From Massilia arenae (lineage in GTDB: Bacteria; Pseudomonadota; Gammaproteobacteria; Burkholderiales; Burkholderiaceae_D), in the NCBI RefSeq assembly GCF_008014745.1, contig NZ_VPFD01000001.1:62001-126000 (forward strand): a DNA stretch of 64,000 nt, in the 5' to 3' direction. Below, one piece after another: positions 25,899 to 34,566 of the stretch. The translations under genes were made by a program, and so were the position numbers. The notes under the pieces were generated by a model. It saw nothing but the letters and a program-made list of their open reading frames with translations. It had not been told where the DNA came from and made no database searches. Position 1 is the stretch's first letter, and each line of letters starts with the position of its first letter.

Positions 25899-26684
25899 TC
25901 ACCTCGGGCCGGCGAAGGACCCATCCTGCGCCGGCTTGACCAGCTTCACGATGACCATGGTGCAGTTGCCGCCTTTGCCTTGCGAGCGTTCGGTGGCCTT
26001 GTTGATGAGCATCTCGGACGCCTGGCGCGGCGTCGCCTTGGCGGTCACGGCCGCCAGCTCGGCGTCAGTGAAGAAATGCCACAGGCCGTCCGAGCACAGC
26101 AAGAAGCTGTCGCCCGCCGCCAGGCCCGTGTGGCTGCCGGTCGTGACGAAGGGTTCCTTGCGGCTGTTTCCCAATACATTGAGCAAGAGCTTGGAGCGGC
26201 GGTGGTTGCGCGCCGCGTCCGGCGGCAGGCGGTCGCTGCCGACCAGGTGCTCGACGTAGGCGGTGTCGCTGGTGCGCACTGCGCACTTGCCGTGCTCGAA
26301 GCGGTACAGGCGCGAATCGCCCACGTGGGCCCAGACCGCCTCGCCGTGCGGGCTGATCACCAGGCCGACGAAGCTGGCGTGGACTTCGGCTTGCGTGGCC
26401 ACGGCGTTCATCTTGATTACCGTGTGGGTCTCGCTGATCATCTCGTGCAGCAGCTGGGCCAGGCGCTCGATGCCGGGCTGGTCGCCGGGCTTGAATGCGT
26501 CGAAGACCTGGCGCGCCGTGTGCAAGACCTGGTCAGCCCCGGCCGGGCTGGCAACCCCGTCCGACAGCACCGCCAGCACGTAGCCGGGCGCGCGGGCGCC
26601 GGTGAACAGGGCGGCGCGGTCGTTCTGCTGGGGGCGGTTTCCGATATGTTGCGCGGTGCCCGCTTCGATCTTGTAAGAAGTCAT
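25899..26684 (-). CDS. PP2C-type protein phosphatase
   Basis: 261 residues with PP2C landmarks: GNRPQQNDR (metal-site Asp22), LSDGVAS (Asp42), WAHVGDSRLYRF and LLCSDGLWHF. The last metal-site motif, normally DNxT, reads GGNCTMVIV, so that acidic ligand is missing and activity may rest on fewer metals. PP2C enzymes reverse Ser/Thr phosphorylation, often paired with Hanks-type kinases; no kinase gene is adjacent. It converges with the lipoprotein gene, seven bases apart. Confidence 0.8.
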   Translation of the reverse strand: MTSYKIEAGTAQHIGNRPQQNDRAALFTGARAPGYVLAVLSDGVASPAGADQVLHTARQVFDAFKPGDQPGIERLAQLLHEMISETHTVIKMNAVATQAEVHASFVGLVISPHGEAVWAHVGDSRLYRFEHGKCAVRTSDTAYVEHLVGSDRLPPDAARNHRRSKLLLNVLGNSRKEPFVTTGSHTGLAAGDSFLLCSDGLWHFFTDAELAAVTAKATPRQASEMLINKATERSQGKGGNCTMVIVKLVKPAQDGSFAGPR

Positions 26685-26865
26685 AAATCCGTGTTTTCCG
26701 GCACGCTAACGCCATTCTTTGTTGGCGGCAACCTCCGCCTCGATTAAACTATGCACCGAGAAGCCACCAGCTTGCAAGTTAATCTTGTAGCAACAATGCA
26801 GCAACATCCGGAGCGCCCGCCCTGGCCGGCGCTTTTCGCCATTCTTTCCCGTAATTGCATCCACT

Positions 26866-27066
26866 ATGACCGACGTCCAGGACATCCAGCGCCGTATTAT
26901 CGAACTCGATGTGGAACACCGCGACCTCGATGCCGTGATCTCCCTGTTGACGGCGGACGGTCATGCCGACCAGTTACAACTGCGCCGCCTCAAGAAGCGT
27001 AAACTGCAGCTCAAAGATCATATTACGCTGCTGAAGATGCAGCTGGTACCCGATATCCCCGCCTGA
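26866..27066 (+). CDS. DUF465/YdcH family small protein
   Basis: 66 residues, strongly helical and charged (DIQRRIIELDVEHRDLD; LRRLKKRKLQLKDHI), the size and pattern of the DUF465 (YdcH) family, whose function is not established. The motif of paired Lys/Arg followed by LKD is typical. The ATG at 26866 has a weak upstream purine run. It stands 31 bases before the helicase gene and is probably cotranscribed with it, an arrangement seen in related species as far as I recall. Confidence 0.8.
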   Translation: MTDVQDIQRRIIELDVEHRDLDAVISLLTADGHADQLQLRRLKKRKLQLKDHITLLKMQLVPDIPA

Positions 27067-27097
27067 TTCATTCCCAGGCTCAACGAAACCACGTATT

Positions 27098-29146
27098 TTG
27101 ACCGACCAACTTTCTGCTTCTCCGGATGCGGTGGAGACTATTGCTCCCGCAGCCCCGGAAACCCAGGCTCCCGCCGGCAAGTACGACGCCGACGTCGATC
27201 GCCTGTTCGGTGCGGGCGGCCCGCTCGCGCCGGCCGTTGGCACCTTCAAGCCGCGCCAATCGCAGACCGAGATGGCCAAGGCCGTGGCCCAGGCCATCGC
27301 CGACCAGCAAGTGCTGATGGCCGAGGCCGGCACCGGCACGGGCAAGACCTTCGCCTACCTGGTCCCGGCGCTGCTGTGGGGCGGCAAGACCATCGTCTCG
27401 ACCGGTACCAAGAACTTGCAAGACCAATTGTTCCTGCGCGATATCCCGACCGTGCGGGCCGCCTTGCGCGCGCCGGTCTCGGTCGCCCTGCTCAAGGGCC
27501 GCTCGAACTATGTCTGCCATTTCCATCTCGAACGTACCTTGCAGAACGGGCGCCTGACCTCGCGCGACGACGTCGGCCACCTGCGCGAGATCTCGCGCTT
27601 CATCAAGATGACGAGCTCGGGCGACAAGGCCGAGCTGGCCAAGGTGCCCGAGACCGCCACCGTGTGGAACCTGGTCACCTCGACCCGCGACACCTGCATG
27701 GGCGCCGAGTGCCAGTACTACCAGGACTGCTTCGTGATGAAGGCGCGCAGGGAAGCGCAGCAGGCGGACGTGGTGGTGGTCAACCACCACCTGTTCTTCG
27801 CCGACGTGGCGCTGAAGGATACCGGCGTGGCCGAGCTGCTGCCGTCGGCCAATACCATCATCTTCGACGAGGCGCACCAGCTGCCCGACGTCGCGACCCT
27901 GTTCTTCGGCCAGTCGGTGTCGACCTCGCAAGTGCTGGAACTGTGCCGCGACGTGCTGGCCGAGGGCCTGGCCCATGCGCGCGGCGGCCCGGACTGGGCC
28001 AAGGTGGTGACCGTGGTCGAGAAGGCTGCGCGCGACCTGCGCCTGTCCTTCGGCGACGGCAACCTGCGCCTGTCGCTGCCGCAGATCATGCCGACGTCGC
28101 AGTTCTTCCCGGCCCTGGACAAGCTGAAAGAAGAGATCGCCGGCATGATCACGGTGCTGGAAGAAAACGCCGCGCGCGCCGAAACCATCGAGGCCTGCCG
28201 CCTGCGTGCGCACGAGCTGGCCGCCTCGTTTGATGCCTGGAAGCCCGACCACAAGGCGCCGGCCAACGAGCAGGCCGTGCTGTGGGCCGAGGCCTTCTCG
28301 TCCTCGCTGCAATTGCACAAGACGCCGCTGTCGATCGCGCCGATCTTCACCAACCAGCGCGAAGGCACGCCGCGCAGCTGGATCTTCACCTCGGCCACGC
28401 TGGCGGTGAAGAACGACTTCAAGCATTTCTCCGATCAGCTGGGATTGACCGGCGAGCCGGCCAAGACCTGGCCCAGCCCGTTCGACTACGAGAACCAGGG
28501 CATCCTGTACGTGCCGACCGGCTTGCCCGAGCCGCAGGCGGCCGTGTACACCGACGCCGTGGTCGATGCTGCCTTGCCGGTGATCGAGGCGGCCGGCGGC
28601 CGCACCTTCTTCCTGTGCACGACGATCCGCGCAGTGAATAAAGTGGCCGAACGCCTGCGCACGGAGTTCGCCGAGCGCGGCTGGGATTTCCCGCTATTCG
28701 TGCAGGGCGAGCGCGGCCGTACCGAACTGCTCGATTCCTTCCGCAATGCCGGCAATGCGGTGCTGGTCGGCAGCCAGAGCTTCTGGGAAGGCGTCGACGT
28801 GCGCGGCGAGGCGCTGTCGCTGGTGATCATCGACAAGCTGCCGTTCGCGCCGCCCGACGATCCGGTGCTGGCCGCGCGCATCGAGGTGATGGAAAAGCAG
28901 GGCATGAACGGCTTCATGCACCACCAGCTGCCCGAGGCAATCATCACCCTCAAGCAGGGCGCCGGACGCCTGATCCGCGACGTCGACGACCGCGGCGTGC
29001 TGATGATCTGCGATCCGCGCATCATCACCAAGCCCTATGGCCGCCGCATCTGGCAGAGTTTGCCGTCGTTCAAGCGCACCCGGGTGCAGGAAGAAGTGAT
29101 CCAGTTCTTCCGTCCGGTCGAGGAGGCGGACGAGAACGTCGCCTGA
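27098..29146 (+). CDS. DinG/YoaA-family ATP-dependent DNA helicase with Fe-S cluster
   Basis: 682 residues of the XPD/DinG superfamily 2. Walker A AEAGTGTGKT at 75-84, DEAH box 257-260, and four Cys expected to bind 4Fe-4S: Cys140, Cys200, Cys205 and Cys211. C-terminal helicase motifs include GSQSFWEGVDVRG and QGAGRLIRD. It unwinds DNA 5' to 3', with roles in repair or replication-fork rescue. The start is TTG at 27098, as no ATG lies between it and the first conserved motifs except within them, and no strong Shine-Dalgarno is visible, so the exact start is uncertain. Confidence 0.88.
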   Translation: MTDQLSASPDAVETIAPAAPETQAPAGKYDADVDRLFGAGGPLAPAVGTFKPRQSQTEMAKAVAQAIADQQVLMAEAGTGTGKTFAYLVPALLWGGKTIVSTGTKNLQDQLFLRDIPTVRAALRAPVSVALLKGRSNYVCHFHLERTLQNGRLTSRDDVGHLREISRFIKMTSSGDKAELAKVPETATVWNLVTSTRDTCMGAECQYYQDCFVMKARREAQQADVVVVNHHLFFADVALKDTGVAELLPSANTIIFDEAHQLPDVATLFFGQSVSTSQVLELCRDVLAEGLAHARGGPDWAKVVTVVEKAARDLRLSFGDGNLRLSLPQIMPTSQFFPALDKLKEEIAGMITVLEENAARAETIEACRLRAHELAASFDAWKPDHKAPANEQAVLWAEAFSSSLQLHKTPLSIAPIFTNQREGTPRSWIFTSATLAVKNDFKHFSDQLGLTGEPAKTWPSPFDYENQGILYVPTGLPEPQAAVYTDAVVDAALPVIEAAGGRTFFLCTTIRAVNKVAERLRTEFAERGWDFPLFVQGERGRTELLDSFRNAGNAVLVGSQSFWEGVDVRGEALSLVIIDKLPFAPPDDPVLAARIEVMEKQGMNGFMHHQLPEAIITLKQGAGRLIRDVDDRGVLMICDPRIITKPYGRRIWQSLPSFKRTRVQEEVIQFFRPVEEADENVA

Positions 29147-29161
29147 TTCTTCGCTGCCCGC

Positions 29162-30136
29162 TCAGGGCACGATGACGACCTTGCCGATCACCTTGCGCGC
29201 CGCCATGTCCTGCAGCGCCTGCGCGGTGTCGGCAAGGCGGTAGCGTGCCGACACCAGCGGCTTCAGTTTTCCTTCCGATATCCAGCCGGTGACGCGCGCC
29301 ATCGCCGCCAGGTGCGCCTGCTGCTCCTTGCGGGTAAAGTCGCCCCAGAACACGCCCACCACCGACGCCCCTTTCAGCAGCATCAGGTTCCACGGCAGGC
29401 GCGGGATCTCGCCGGCCGCGAAGCCCACCACCAGATGCCGCCCGCGCCAGGCGATCGAGCGCAGCGCCGGTTCGCTGTACTTGCCGCCGACCGGGTCGTA
29501 GATGACGTCCGGGCCATTGCCGTCGGTGGCGGCGCGGATCGCTTCGCGCAAGTCCTCGGTTTCATAATTGATCAGCACGTCGGCGCCATGCGCCTTGCAC
29601 GCCGCCAGTTTCTCGTCGCTGGACGCGGCCGCGATCACGCGCGCGCCGAGGGCCTTGCCGATCTCGATCGCCGCCAGGCCCACGCCGCCGGCCGCGCCCA
29701 GCACCAGCATCGTCTCGCCCGGCTGCAAGGCACCGCGGTCGGCGACCGCGTGGTACGAGGTGCCATAGGTGAGCGTGATGGCGGCGGCGACGTCGAAGTC
29801 CATATCGTCCGGCATGGGGAGGAAGGCGCTTGCCGGCGCCACGGCCTGCTCGGCGAAGGCGCCGGTGCGGGTGAAGCCGATCACGCGCTGGCCGGGAACG
29901 AAGTCGTCCACGCCTGCGCCGACCGCGCGCACCACGCCCGCGAATTCATTGCCCGGCGTGAAGGGAAGGGGAGGCCGCACCTGGTATTTTCCCTGGACCG
30001 TCAGCACGTCGGGGAAATTGACGCCGGCCGCCTTCACGTCCACCACGACGTCGCCAGGGCCGGCGACCGGCTCCGGCAAGTTGTCGAGCACCAGGCTGTC
30101 TGGCGGTCCCCAAGCGGTGCAGCGTACGGCTTTCAT
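29162..30136 (-). CDS. NADPH:quinone oxidoreductase family protein
   Basis: 324 residues of the zinc-free medium-chain dehydrogenase/reductase group. The N-terminal GroES-like fold ends in PGNEFAGVV, and the Rossmann motif is VLGAAGGVGLAAIEIGKALGA; no structural or catalytic zinc Cys set is present. Such enzymes reduce quinones or enones with NADPH. It converges with the helicase gene (15-base gap) and is divergent from the TIR gene, with 177 bases between the starts. The substrate is not predictable. Confidence 0.88.
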   Translation of the reverse strand: MKAVRCTAWGPPDSLVLDNLPEPVAGPGDVVVDVKAAGVNFPDVLTVQGKYQVRPPLPFTPGNEFAGVVRAVGAGVDDFVPGQRVIGFTRTGAFAEQAVAPASAFLPMPDDMDFDVAAAITLTYGTSYHAVADRGALQPGETMLVLGAAGGVGLAAIEIGKALGARVIAAASSDEKLAACKAHGADVLINYETEDLREAIRAATDGNGPDVIYDPVGGKYSEPALRSIAWRGRHLVVGFAAGEIPRLPWNLMLLKGASVVGVFWGDFTRKEQQAHLAAMARVTGWISEGKLKPLVSARYRLADTAQALQDMAARKVIGKVVIVP

Positions 30137-30313
30137 TGCTTCCTCACAGTTTATTGGCGCAGTTATTGGCGGGGCGAATTATGCCTTAAGAAAGAGAGCG
30201 AATCTTCGTCCGTAAGGCCCGTGTCCGCTTGTCCGTCCGCAAAGCCCGCAGGGGACTGCGCGCTAGAGTCTTGGGATGTGGACGCCGCGCGCGCCCGGCA
30301 CAAGAGGACAAGC

Positions 30314-30922
30314 ATGGCAATCCGTTACGGTTGTTTCTTCAGTTATGCCCACGGCCGACACGCGCTGATGCAGCGTTTCAAGTCGGCCCTGGCCGACGCC
30401 CTGCGCTGCTATCTCGAACCCTACTTCGACAACGAAGACGAACTGTTTATCGATACCGAGCAGCTGGGCGGCGGCGACGATCTGGACAGCAAGATCGCAC
30501 GCGCCATGTGCGAGAGCGTCTGCATGATCCTCATCTACACGCCCAAGTACGAGGCCCACGCCTACACGCGGCGCGAGTACGAGGCCATGCGCCTGATCGA
30601 GGCCGAGCGCGGCAAGTGGTACACGCTGCCGAGCCGCCTGATCATCCCGGTGGTCATGACGCGCCACCCCGAATCGCTGCCGCCCCAGATCAGCGACGCA
30701 CGCTTCTACGTCGACTTTTCGCACTACACGATGGCCACGCCCGATCTCATGTCGAATCCAGACTTCTTGCCGGATATTGACAAAATGGTCAAGCGGATCG
30801 CAGCCCATTATGCATGTCAAAAAAAGCATACCCCGATCGACCACGACTGCAACCAATTCGTGCTTCCCGCTGTCCCACCAGAATGGCGCGATGTCCCAGA
30901 ACTGACGTTTCCAAAAGAATGA
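30314..30922 (+). CDS. TIR-domain protein
   Basis: 202 residues from the ATG at 30314, with AAGAGG upstream; a very long open frame to its left is an artefact of the divergent gene. The N-terminus IRYGCFFSYAHGRH is a TIR beta-strand A, DELFIDTEQLGGGDDLDSK matches the BB-loop region, and ILIYTPKYEAHAYTRREYEA carries the candidate catalytic Glu (E88, in the W-C-x-x-E place) of NAD-cleaving TIRs. No membrane segment or signal peptide is seen. Eight bases downstream begins a degenerate ATPase-TPR gene, so the two form one unit, similar in logic to TIR plus NTPase-TPR immune and Fxs-type modules. A purely signalling scaffold role remains possible. Confidence 0.8.
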   Translation: MAIRYGCFFSYAHGRHALMQRFKSALADALRCYLEPYFDNEDELFIDTEQLGGGDDLDSKIARAMCESVCMILIYTPKYEAHAYTRREYEAMRLIEAERGKWYTLPSRLIIPVVMTRHPESLPPQISDARFYVDFSHYTMATPDLMSNPDFLPDIDKMVKRIAAHYACQKKHTPIDHDCNQFVLPAVPPEWRDVPELTFPKE

Positions 30923-30930
30923 GGAGCCAT

Positions 30931-33390
30931 ATGGACCAACAAGGTATCTCGCTCCCGCCGCTGGCCATGCCCGGCGCGGTGACGAGCTTCTATGCCTACG
31001 AGGGCGGGGCGGCGCGCAATGCCGTGCTGGCGGCGCTGGCGCTGCAGCTGGCGGGTGGGGACGCCGGGGCGCCGGTGCTGGTGATCGACTGGGATCTCGA
31101 GGCGCCGGCGCTGCACCGCCATTTCGCGATGCCGGCCGATGAACCGTTTGCCGTCATGCCTGTCTCCGCGCATGCGGCCGACGACGACGCGGGCGACGCC
31201 GCCCGGCCCGGCCTGCTCGAATTCTTCGAAGCCTGCCGCGCCCGGCTACGCAACACCGCCGGCCGCGGCGAGGAACTGGCCGACCGCGTGATCGACGGCG
31301 TCGGCTGGCAAGCCTATCTCGAACGCGCCGACGGCCGCCGTCCGCTCTACCTGCTGCGCGCCGGACGCTTCGACGACAGCTATGCCGAACGCGCCGGCCG
31401 GCTCGACTACACAGCCCTGTTCGACGCCTGTCCGGCGCTGTTTCGCCGCTTCGCGGCGCGCCTGGCGCAGCATTTCGGCCACGTGCTGGTCGCCACCGCC
31501 GCCGGGCGCTCGTCTGCCGTCAGCGTGTGCACGACCCTCGTGCCCGACCGCCTGGTGGGCCTGTTCACGCCGGCGCCGGGCAGCATCGAAGGCATCGAAG
31601 GCGTGCTGCGGCGTGCCATCGATTACCGCTGCACCCATGTAGACGAACAGCGTCCGCTGCTGCTCTATCCGCTGGCCTGCAGCGCCGACGGCGCGCGCAG
31701 CGATCCGCATGCGCGCTGGCGACGCGGCGATGCGCGCCACGGCTTGCCGGGCTACCAGCCGCGCTTCGAGGCGCTGCTGCGCGCCAGTTATGGCTGGTCG
31801 CGCGTCAACCTCGACAGCTGGTTCGACGAGACCCAGCTGGCGCTGGCCGACGCCCTGTCCACCGCCGGCCCGGCCGGCGACCGCCGTGCGCTGGCGCGCC
31901 ATGCGGCGCTGCTGGCCGAATGGCTGGCGCCGGGGAGCTTCCCCTGGCAGTCGCTGGCCGAAGTGCGCCTGCGCGCCGCGGTCGCGCAGGCGCGCAGGCT
32001 GGGCGGCGACGACGAGATCGGTTCGCCGCAGCTGGCCGACCACCTCGTCCGGCTGGGCGAACTGTGCCGCCGCGAGCGGCGCCGCGACGAAGCCCGCGCC
32101 TGTTTCGAAGAAAGCCTGGTGCTGCGCGAGCGCCTGCTCGGCGACGACCATGCGGCCACGCGACTGGGCCGCGCCGCGCTGGCCGCGCTCCTGCTCGACA
32201 GCGGCGCCGTGCAAGAGGCGCGCCGCCACTACGACCTGCTGGTCCAGGCCTGCGCGCGCAAGGCCGGCGCGGAAGCCGCCGAGACGCTGGCGGCGCGCTC
32301 GCAGCTGGCGCGGGTGCTGGCCGCGCTGGGCGAGGGCGAACGGGCGCTGGCGCTGCACGAACAGGTGGTGTCTACCTGCGAACGCGCGCTCGGCGCCGAA
32401 CACCTGGTCACGCTCGACTGCCTCGAGGACCTTGCCCACAGCCTGATGCAGCAGCGCGAACTCGAACACGCCCGCATCGTGCTCGAACGGGTGCTCGACG
32501 CCCGTCGCCGGCGCCAGGGCGGCGAGCATGCCGACACCCTGCGCTGCGGACAGCGGCTGGCGCTGCTGCTGGGCGAGACGGGCGAACTGGGCAACGCGCG
32601 GCGCATGCTCGAATCGGTGTTGCGGGCCCGCGAACGGCACGATGGCCTGGACGCCGCCGGCACGCTGTCGGCGCGCGAGGCGCTGGCCGAGATCCTGGCC
32701 GCCCAGGGCGACCTGGCGGCGGTGCGCAGCATCCAGGAATCGCTGGCGCGCACGCGCGAGCGGCACCTCGGGGCCGGCCATCCCGAAACGCTCAATATGC
32801 AGCTGCGGCTGGCCTCGACCCTGGGCCAGCAGGGCGAGGCTGAAGCCGCGCGCCGCCTGCGCGAACAGGTGGCCGAGCTGCGCCAGCACCTGCGCGAAGT
32901 CGAAGGCGCGCCGGCGTTCGGCGGCGCGCCGGACGATGCCGTGCAGGCGCAGATGCTTGAGCGGATGCGAGCCCAGGCCGGGGCGTCAACCGCCGGACTG
33001 CTCCCGGACGACGTGGGGACTACCCCGCGGTCCCAGCCTGCGGCGGACGGCGTTGCGGCGCGCGGCCAGCACGCGCATGCGGCCGCGCGCGAGCATGCCG
33101 AGACCGGCCACGCGGCCGACAACCTGGGGCACAAGCTGACCCAGTTGCAGAGCCTGATCGACAGCAGCAGTCCGGGCGAGGCCAGGGCGCTGGCCGACAG
33201 CCTGCGCACCTCGGTGCTGAGGCCCAGCGCCGCCCATCCGCTGCGCCGGCGCGGCGCCGCCATGATCAAGCAGGTCTATCTGCAAGAGGGCGACAAGGAC
33301 GCGCTGCTGTCCTTCACCCAGGACGAAGTGTCGCTGCTCGAAGGAGCCTTGATCGAGGCGGCGCGCGACAATCCGATGGCGATGCGCTGA
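30931..33390 (+). CDS. degenerate KGGVGR-type P-loop protein with kinesin-light-chain-like TPRs
   Basis: 819 residues from the ATG at 30931 (GAGGAG upstream). Residues 18-65 match the MinD-like ATPase variant that normally reads FYSYKGGVGR, but here it is FYAYEGGAARN: the signature Lys is Glu and the Ser/Thr is Asn, while VIDWDLEAPALHRHF is kept. Nucleotide hydrolysis is therefore doubtful. Residues about 335-650 hold TPRs of the 42-residue kinesin-light-chain type (RERLLGDDHAAT, RERHLGAGHPETLN). The C-terminal 120 residues include a helical piece (KLTQLQSLIDSS) and an acidic tail. It pairs with the TIR protein upstream, and is probably the sensor or scaffold partner. Confidence 0.75.
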   Translation: MDQQGISLPPLAMPGAVTSFYAYEGGAARNAVLAALALQLAGGDAGAPVLVIDWDLEAPALHRHFAMPADEPFAVMPVSAHAADDDAGDAARPGLLEFFEACRARLRNTAGRGEELADRVIDGVGWQAYLERADGRRPLYLLRAGRFDDSYAERAGRLDYTALFDACPALFRRFAARLAQHFGHVLVATAAGRSSAVSVCTTLVPDRLVGLFTPAPGSIEGIEGVLRRAIDYRCTHVDEQRPLLLYPLACSADGARSDPHARWRRGDARHGLPGYQPRFEALLRASYGWSRVNLDSWFDETQLALADALSTAGPAGDRRALARHAALLAEWLAPGSFPWQSLAEVRLRAAVAQARRLGGDDEIGSPQLADHLVRLGELCRRERRRDEARACFEESLVLRERLLGDDHAATRLGRAALAALLLDSGAVQEARRHYDLLVQACARKAGAEAAETLAARSQLARVLAALGEGERALALHEQVVSTCERALGAEHLVTLDCLEDLAHSLMQQRELEHARIVLERVLDARRRRQGGEHADTLRCGQRLALLLGETGELGNARRMLESVLRARERHDGLDAAGTLSAREALAEILAAQGDLAAVRSIQESLARTRERHLGAGHPETLNMQLRLASTLGQQGEAEAARRLREQVAELRQHLREVEGAPAFGGAPDDAVQAQMLERMRAQAGASTAGLLPDDVGTTPRSQPAADGVAARGQHAHAAAREHAETGHAADNLGHKLTQLQSLIDSSSPGEARALADSLRTSVLRPSAAHPLRRRGAAMIKQVYLQEGDKDALLSFTQDEVSLLEGALIEAARDNPMAMR

Positions 33391-33816
33391 CGGCGCTGCG
33401 CCAGCCTTGACGCCCGGCGCCGCTCCGGGCAAGTGCTTGCGCCGGCGTTCGTATGCCGGCTCTCTGATGCCCGCACCCGTACGTTGGCGCCCGTGTGCCG
33501 GCGCCCGTATGCCAGCGCCCGTATGCCAGCGCCCGCATGCCGGCGCCCGTATGCCGGCGCTCGCCGGCCTCGCATCTGCCTGCGCTGACTTGCCGTCGCT
33601 TTCCCTCGCCATGCCCAGACTTACCCTGTTGACAAGCAACTTGTAAATACGGCATTGGCCGATTCCAGTCGAGCTTGTCAGCCTGTCCAGTAAACTGTCG
33701 CATGACCGCTTCACTGTTATCAGACGGTCCATCGACTGTCCCGGATTATGAAATCCGGGCGTGAATTTCTGCTGCCGGGCGTCGATACGGGCGTTGCTTC
33801 AGGTAAAATCTCCGCC
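33391..33816. other. 426-base intergenic region before surE
   Basis: No gene is supported here; the open frames covering it are repeat-derived. It starts with a GC hairpin GCCCGG-N7-CCGGGC (33412-33430) without T run, continues with a 14-base tandem repeat array (listed separately), then an AT-richer stretch (about 33600-33760) that should hold promoters, and ends with a -10-like TAAAAT at 33804-33809. Confidence 0.6.
33440..33565. repeat. nine-copy 14-bp tandem repeat
   Basis: Nine consecutive 14-base units with consensus TGCCGGCGCCCGTA occupy exactly 126 bases. The units at 33496, 33510, 33524 and 33538 are nearly identical; the outer units are more diverged. Because 14 is not a multiple of three, it does not encode a regular peptide repeat. 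Each unit contains the short palindrome GCCGGC or a variant. Confidence 0.8.
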
Positions 33817-33817
33817 A
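33804..33817 (+). promoter_or_regulatory. possible -10 element giving a leaderless surE message
   Basis: TAAAAT (33804-33809) lies seven bases before the surE ATG, which would put the transcription start at the start codon. A weak -35 candidate TCGATA is 16 bases upstream. No Shine-Dalgarno is visible before this ATG, which agrees with a leaderless transcript. Confidence 0.35.
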
Positions 33818-34566
33818 TGCGAATCTTGATCAGTAACGATGACGGTTATCTGGCGCCTGGGCTGCAGGCGTTGGCGGACGCGCTCGCGCCGATCGCCGAC
33901 ATCGTCGTCGTCGCACCCGACAGCAATCGCTCGGGCGCCTCGAATTCGCTGACCCTGGACCGGCCGCTGTCGGTCTACAAATCGGCCAACGGCTTCTATT
34001 TCACCAATGGAACGCCGACCGACTGCGTGCACATCGCCCTGACCGGCATGTCCGATGCGCCGCCCGACCTGGTGGTTTCTGGCATCAATAATGGCCAGAA
34101 TATGGGCGACGACACCCTGTATTCCGGCACTGTCGCCGCCGCCACCGAAGCCTTCCTGTTCGGTCTGCCGGCGATCGCCTTTTCGCAGGTGCATGGCGGC
34201 TGGGCTCACGTCGATTCGGCCGCCCGCGTGGCGCGCGACATCGTCGAGCGTTTCGCCGCCGGCGGCTTCGACATGCTGCCCAAGCCCTTCCTGCTGAACG
34301 TGAACATCCCGAACCTGCCGTATGAGGAGATCGGCCCGCTGACGCCGACCCGCCTCGGACGCCGGCACCAGGCCGAGCCCGTGATCCGCGCAGAGGATCC
34401 GCGCGGCCGCGAGATCTTCTGGATCGGCGCCCCCGGCGCCTGCCGCGATGCGGGCGAGGGCACCGACTTCCACGCGACCGCGCAGGGCCGCGTATCGATC
34501 ACGCCGCTGCAGATCGACCTGACCCACAAGACCCAGCTGGCGCTGCTGGCGGGAGGCCTGGCATGA
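33817..34566 (+). CDS. surE: 5'/3'-nucleotidase SurE
   Basis: 249 residues. The start [15 protein letters not shown] carries the metal-binding Asp8-Asp9 pair; [12 protein letters not shown] and [20 protein letters not shown] are further family motifs. SurE is a divalent-metal phosphatase acting on nucleoside monophosphates, usually stationary-phase related. It starts the conserved block surE-pcm-nlpD-rpoS. The ATG at 33817 is preferred to upstream in-frame codons because it begins the conserved motif. The stop overlaps the pcm start as ATGA. Confidence 0.95.
   Translation: MRILISNDDGYLAPGLQALADALAPIADIVVVAPDSNRSGASNSLTLDRPLSVYKSANGFYFTNGTPTDCVHIALTGMSDAPPDLVVSGINNGQNMGDDTLYSGTVAAATEAFLFGLPAIAFSQVHGGWAHVDSAARVARDIVERFAAGGFDMLPKPFLLNVNIPNLPYEEIGPLTPTRLGRRHQAEPVIRAEDPRGREIFWIGAPGACRDAGEGTDFHATAQGRVSITPLQIDLTHKTQLALLAGGLA

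Noticed and set aside
29312..30313. Long N-terminal extension of the TIR protein
   Set aside because: It is the reverse reading of the quinone oxidoreductase gene; the true start has its own Shine-Dalgarno at 30314.
33276..33703. Protein-coding frames over the tandem repeat
   Set aside because: All three frames are repeat-derived, without Shine-Dalgarno or conserved domain, and the 14-base period shifts frame each unit.
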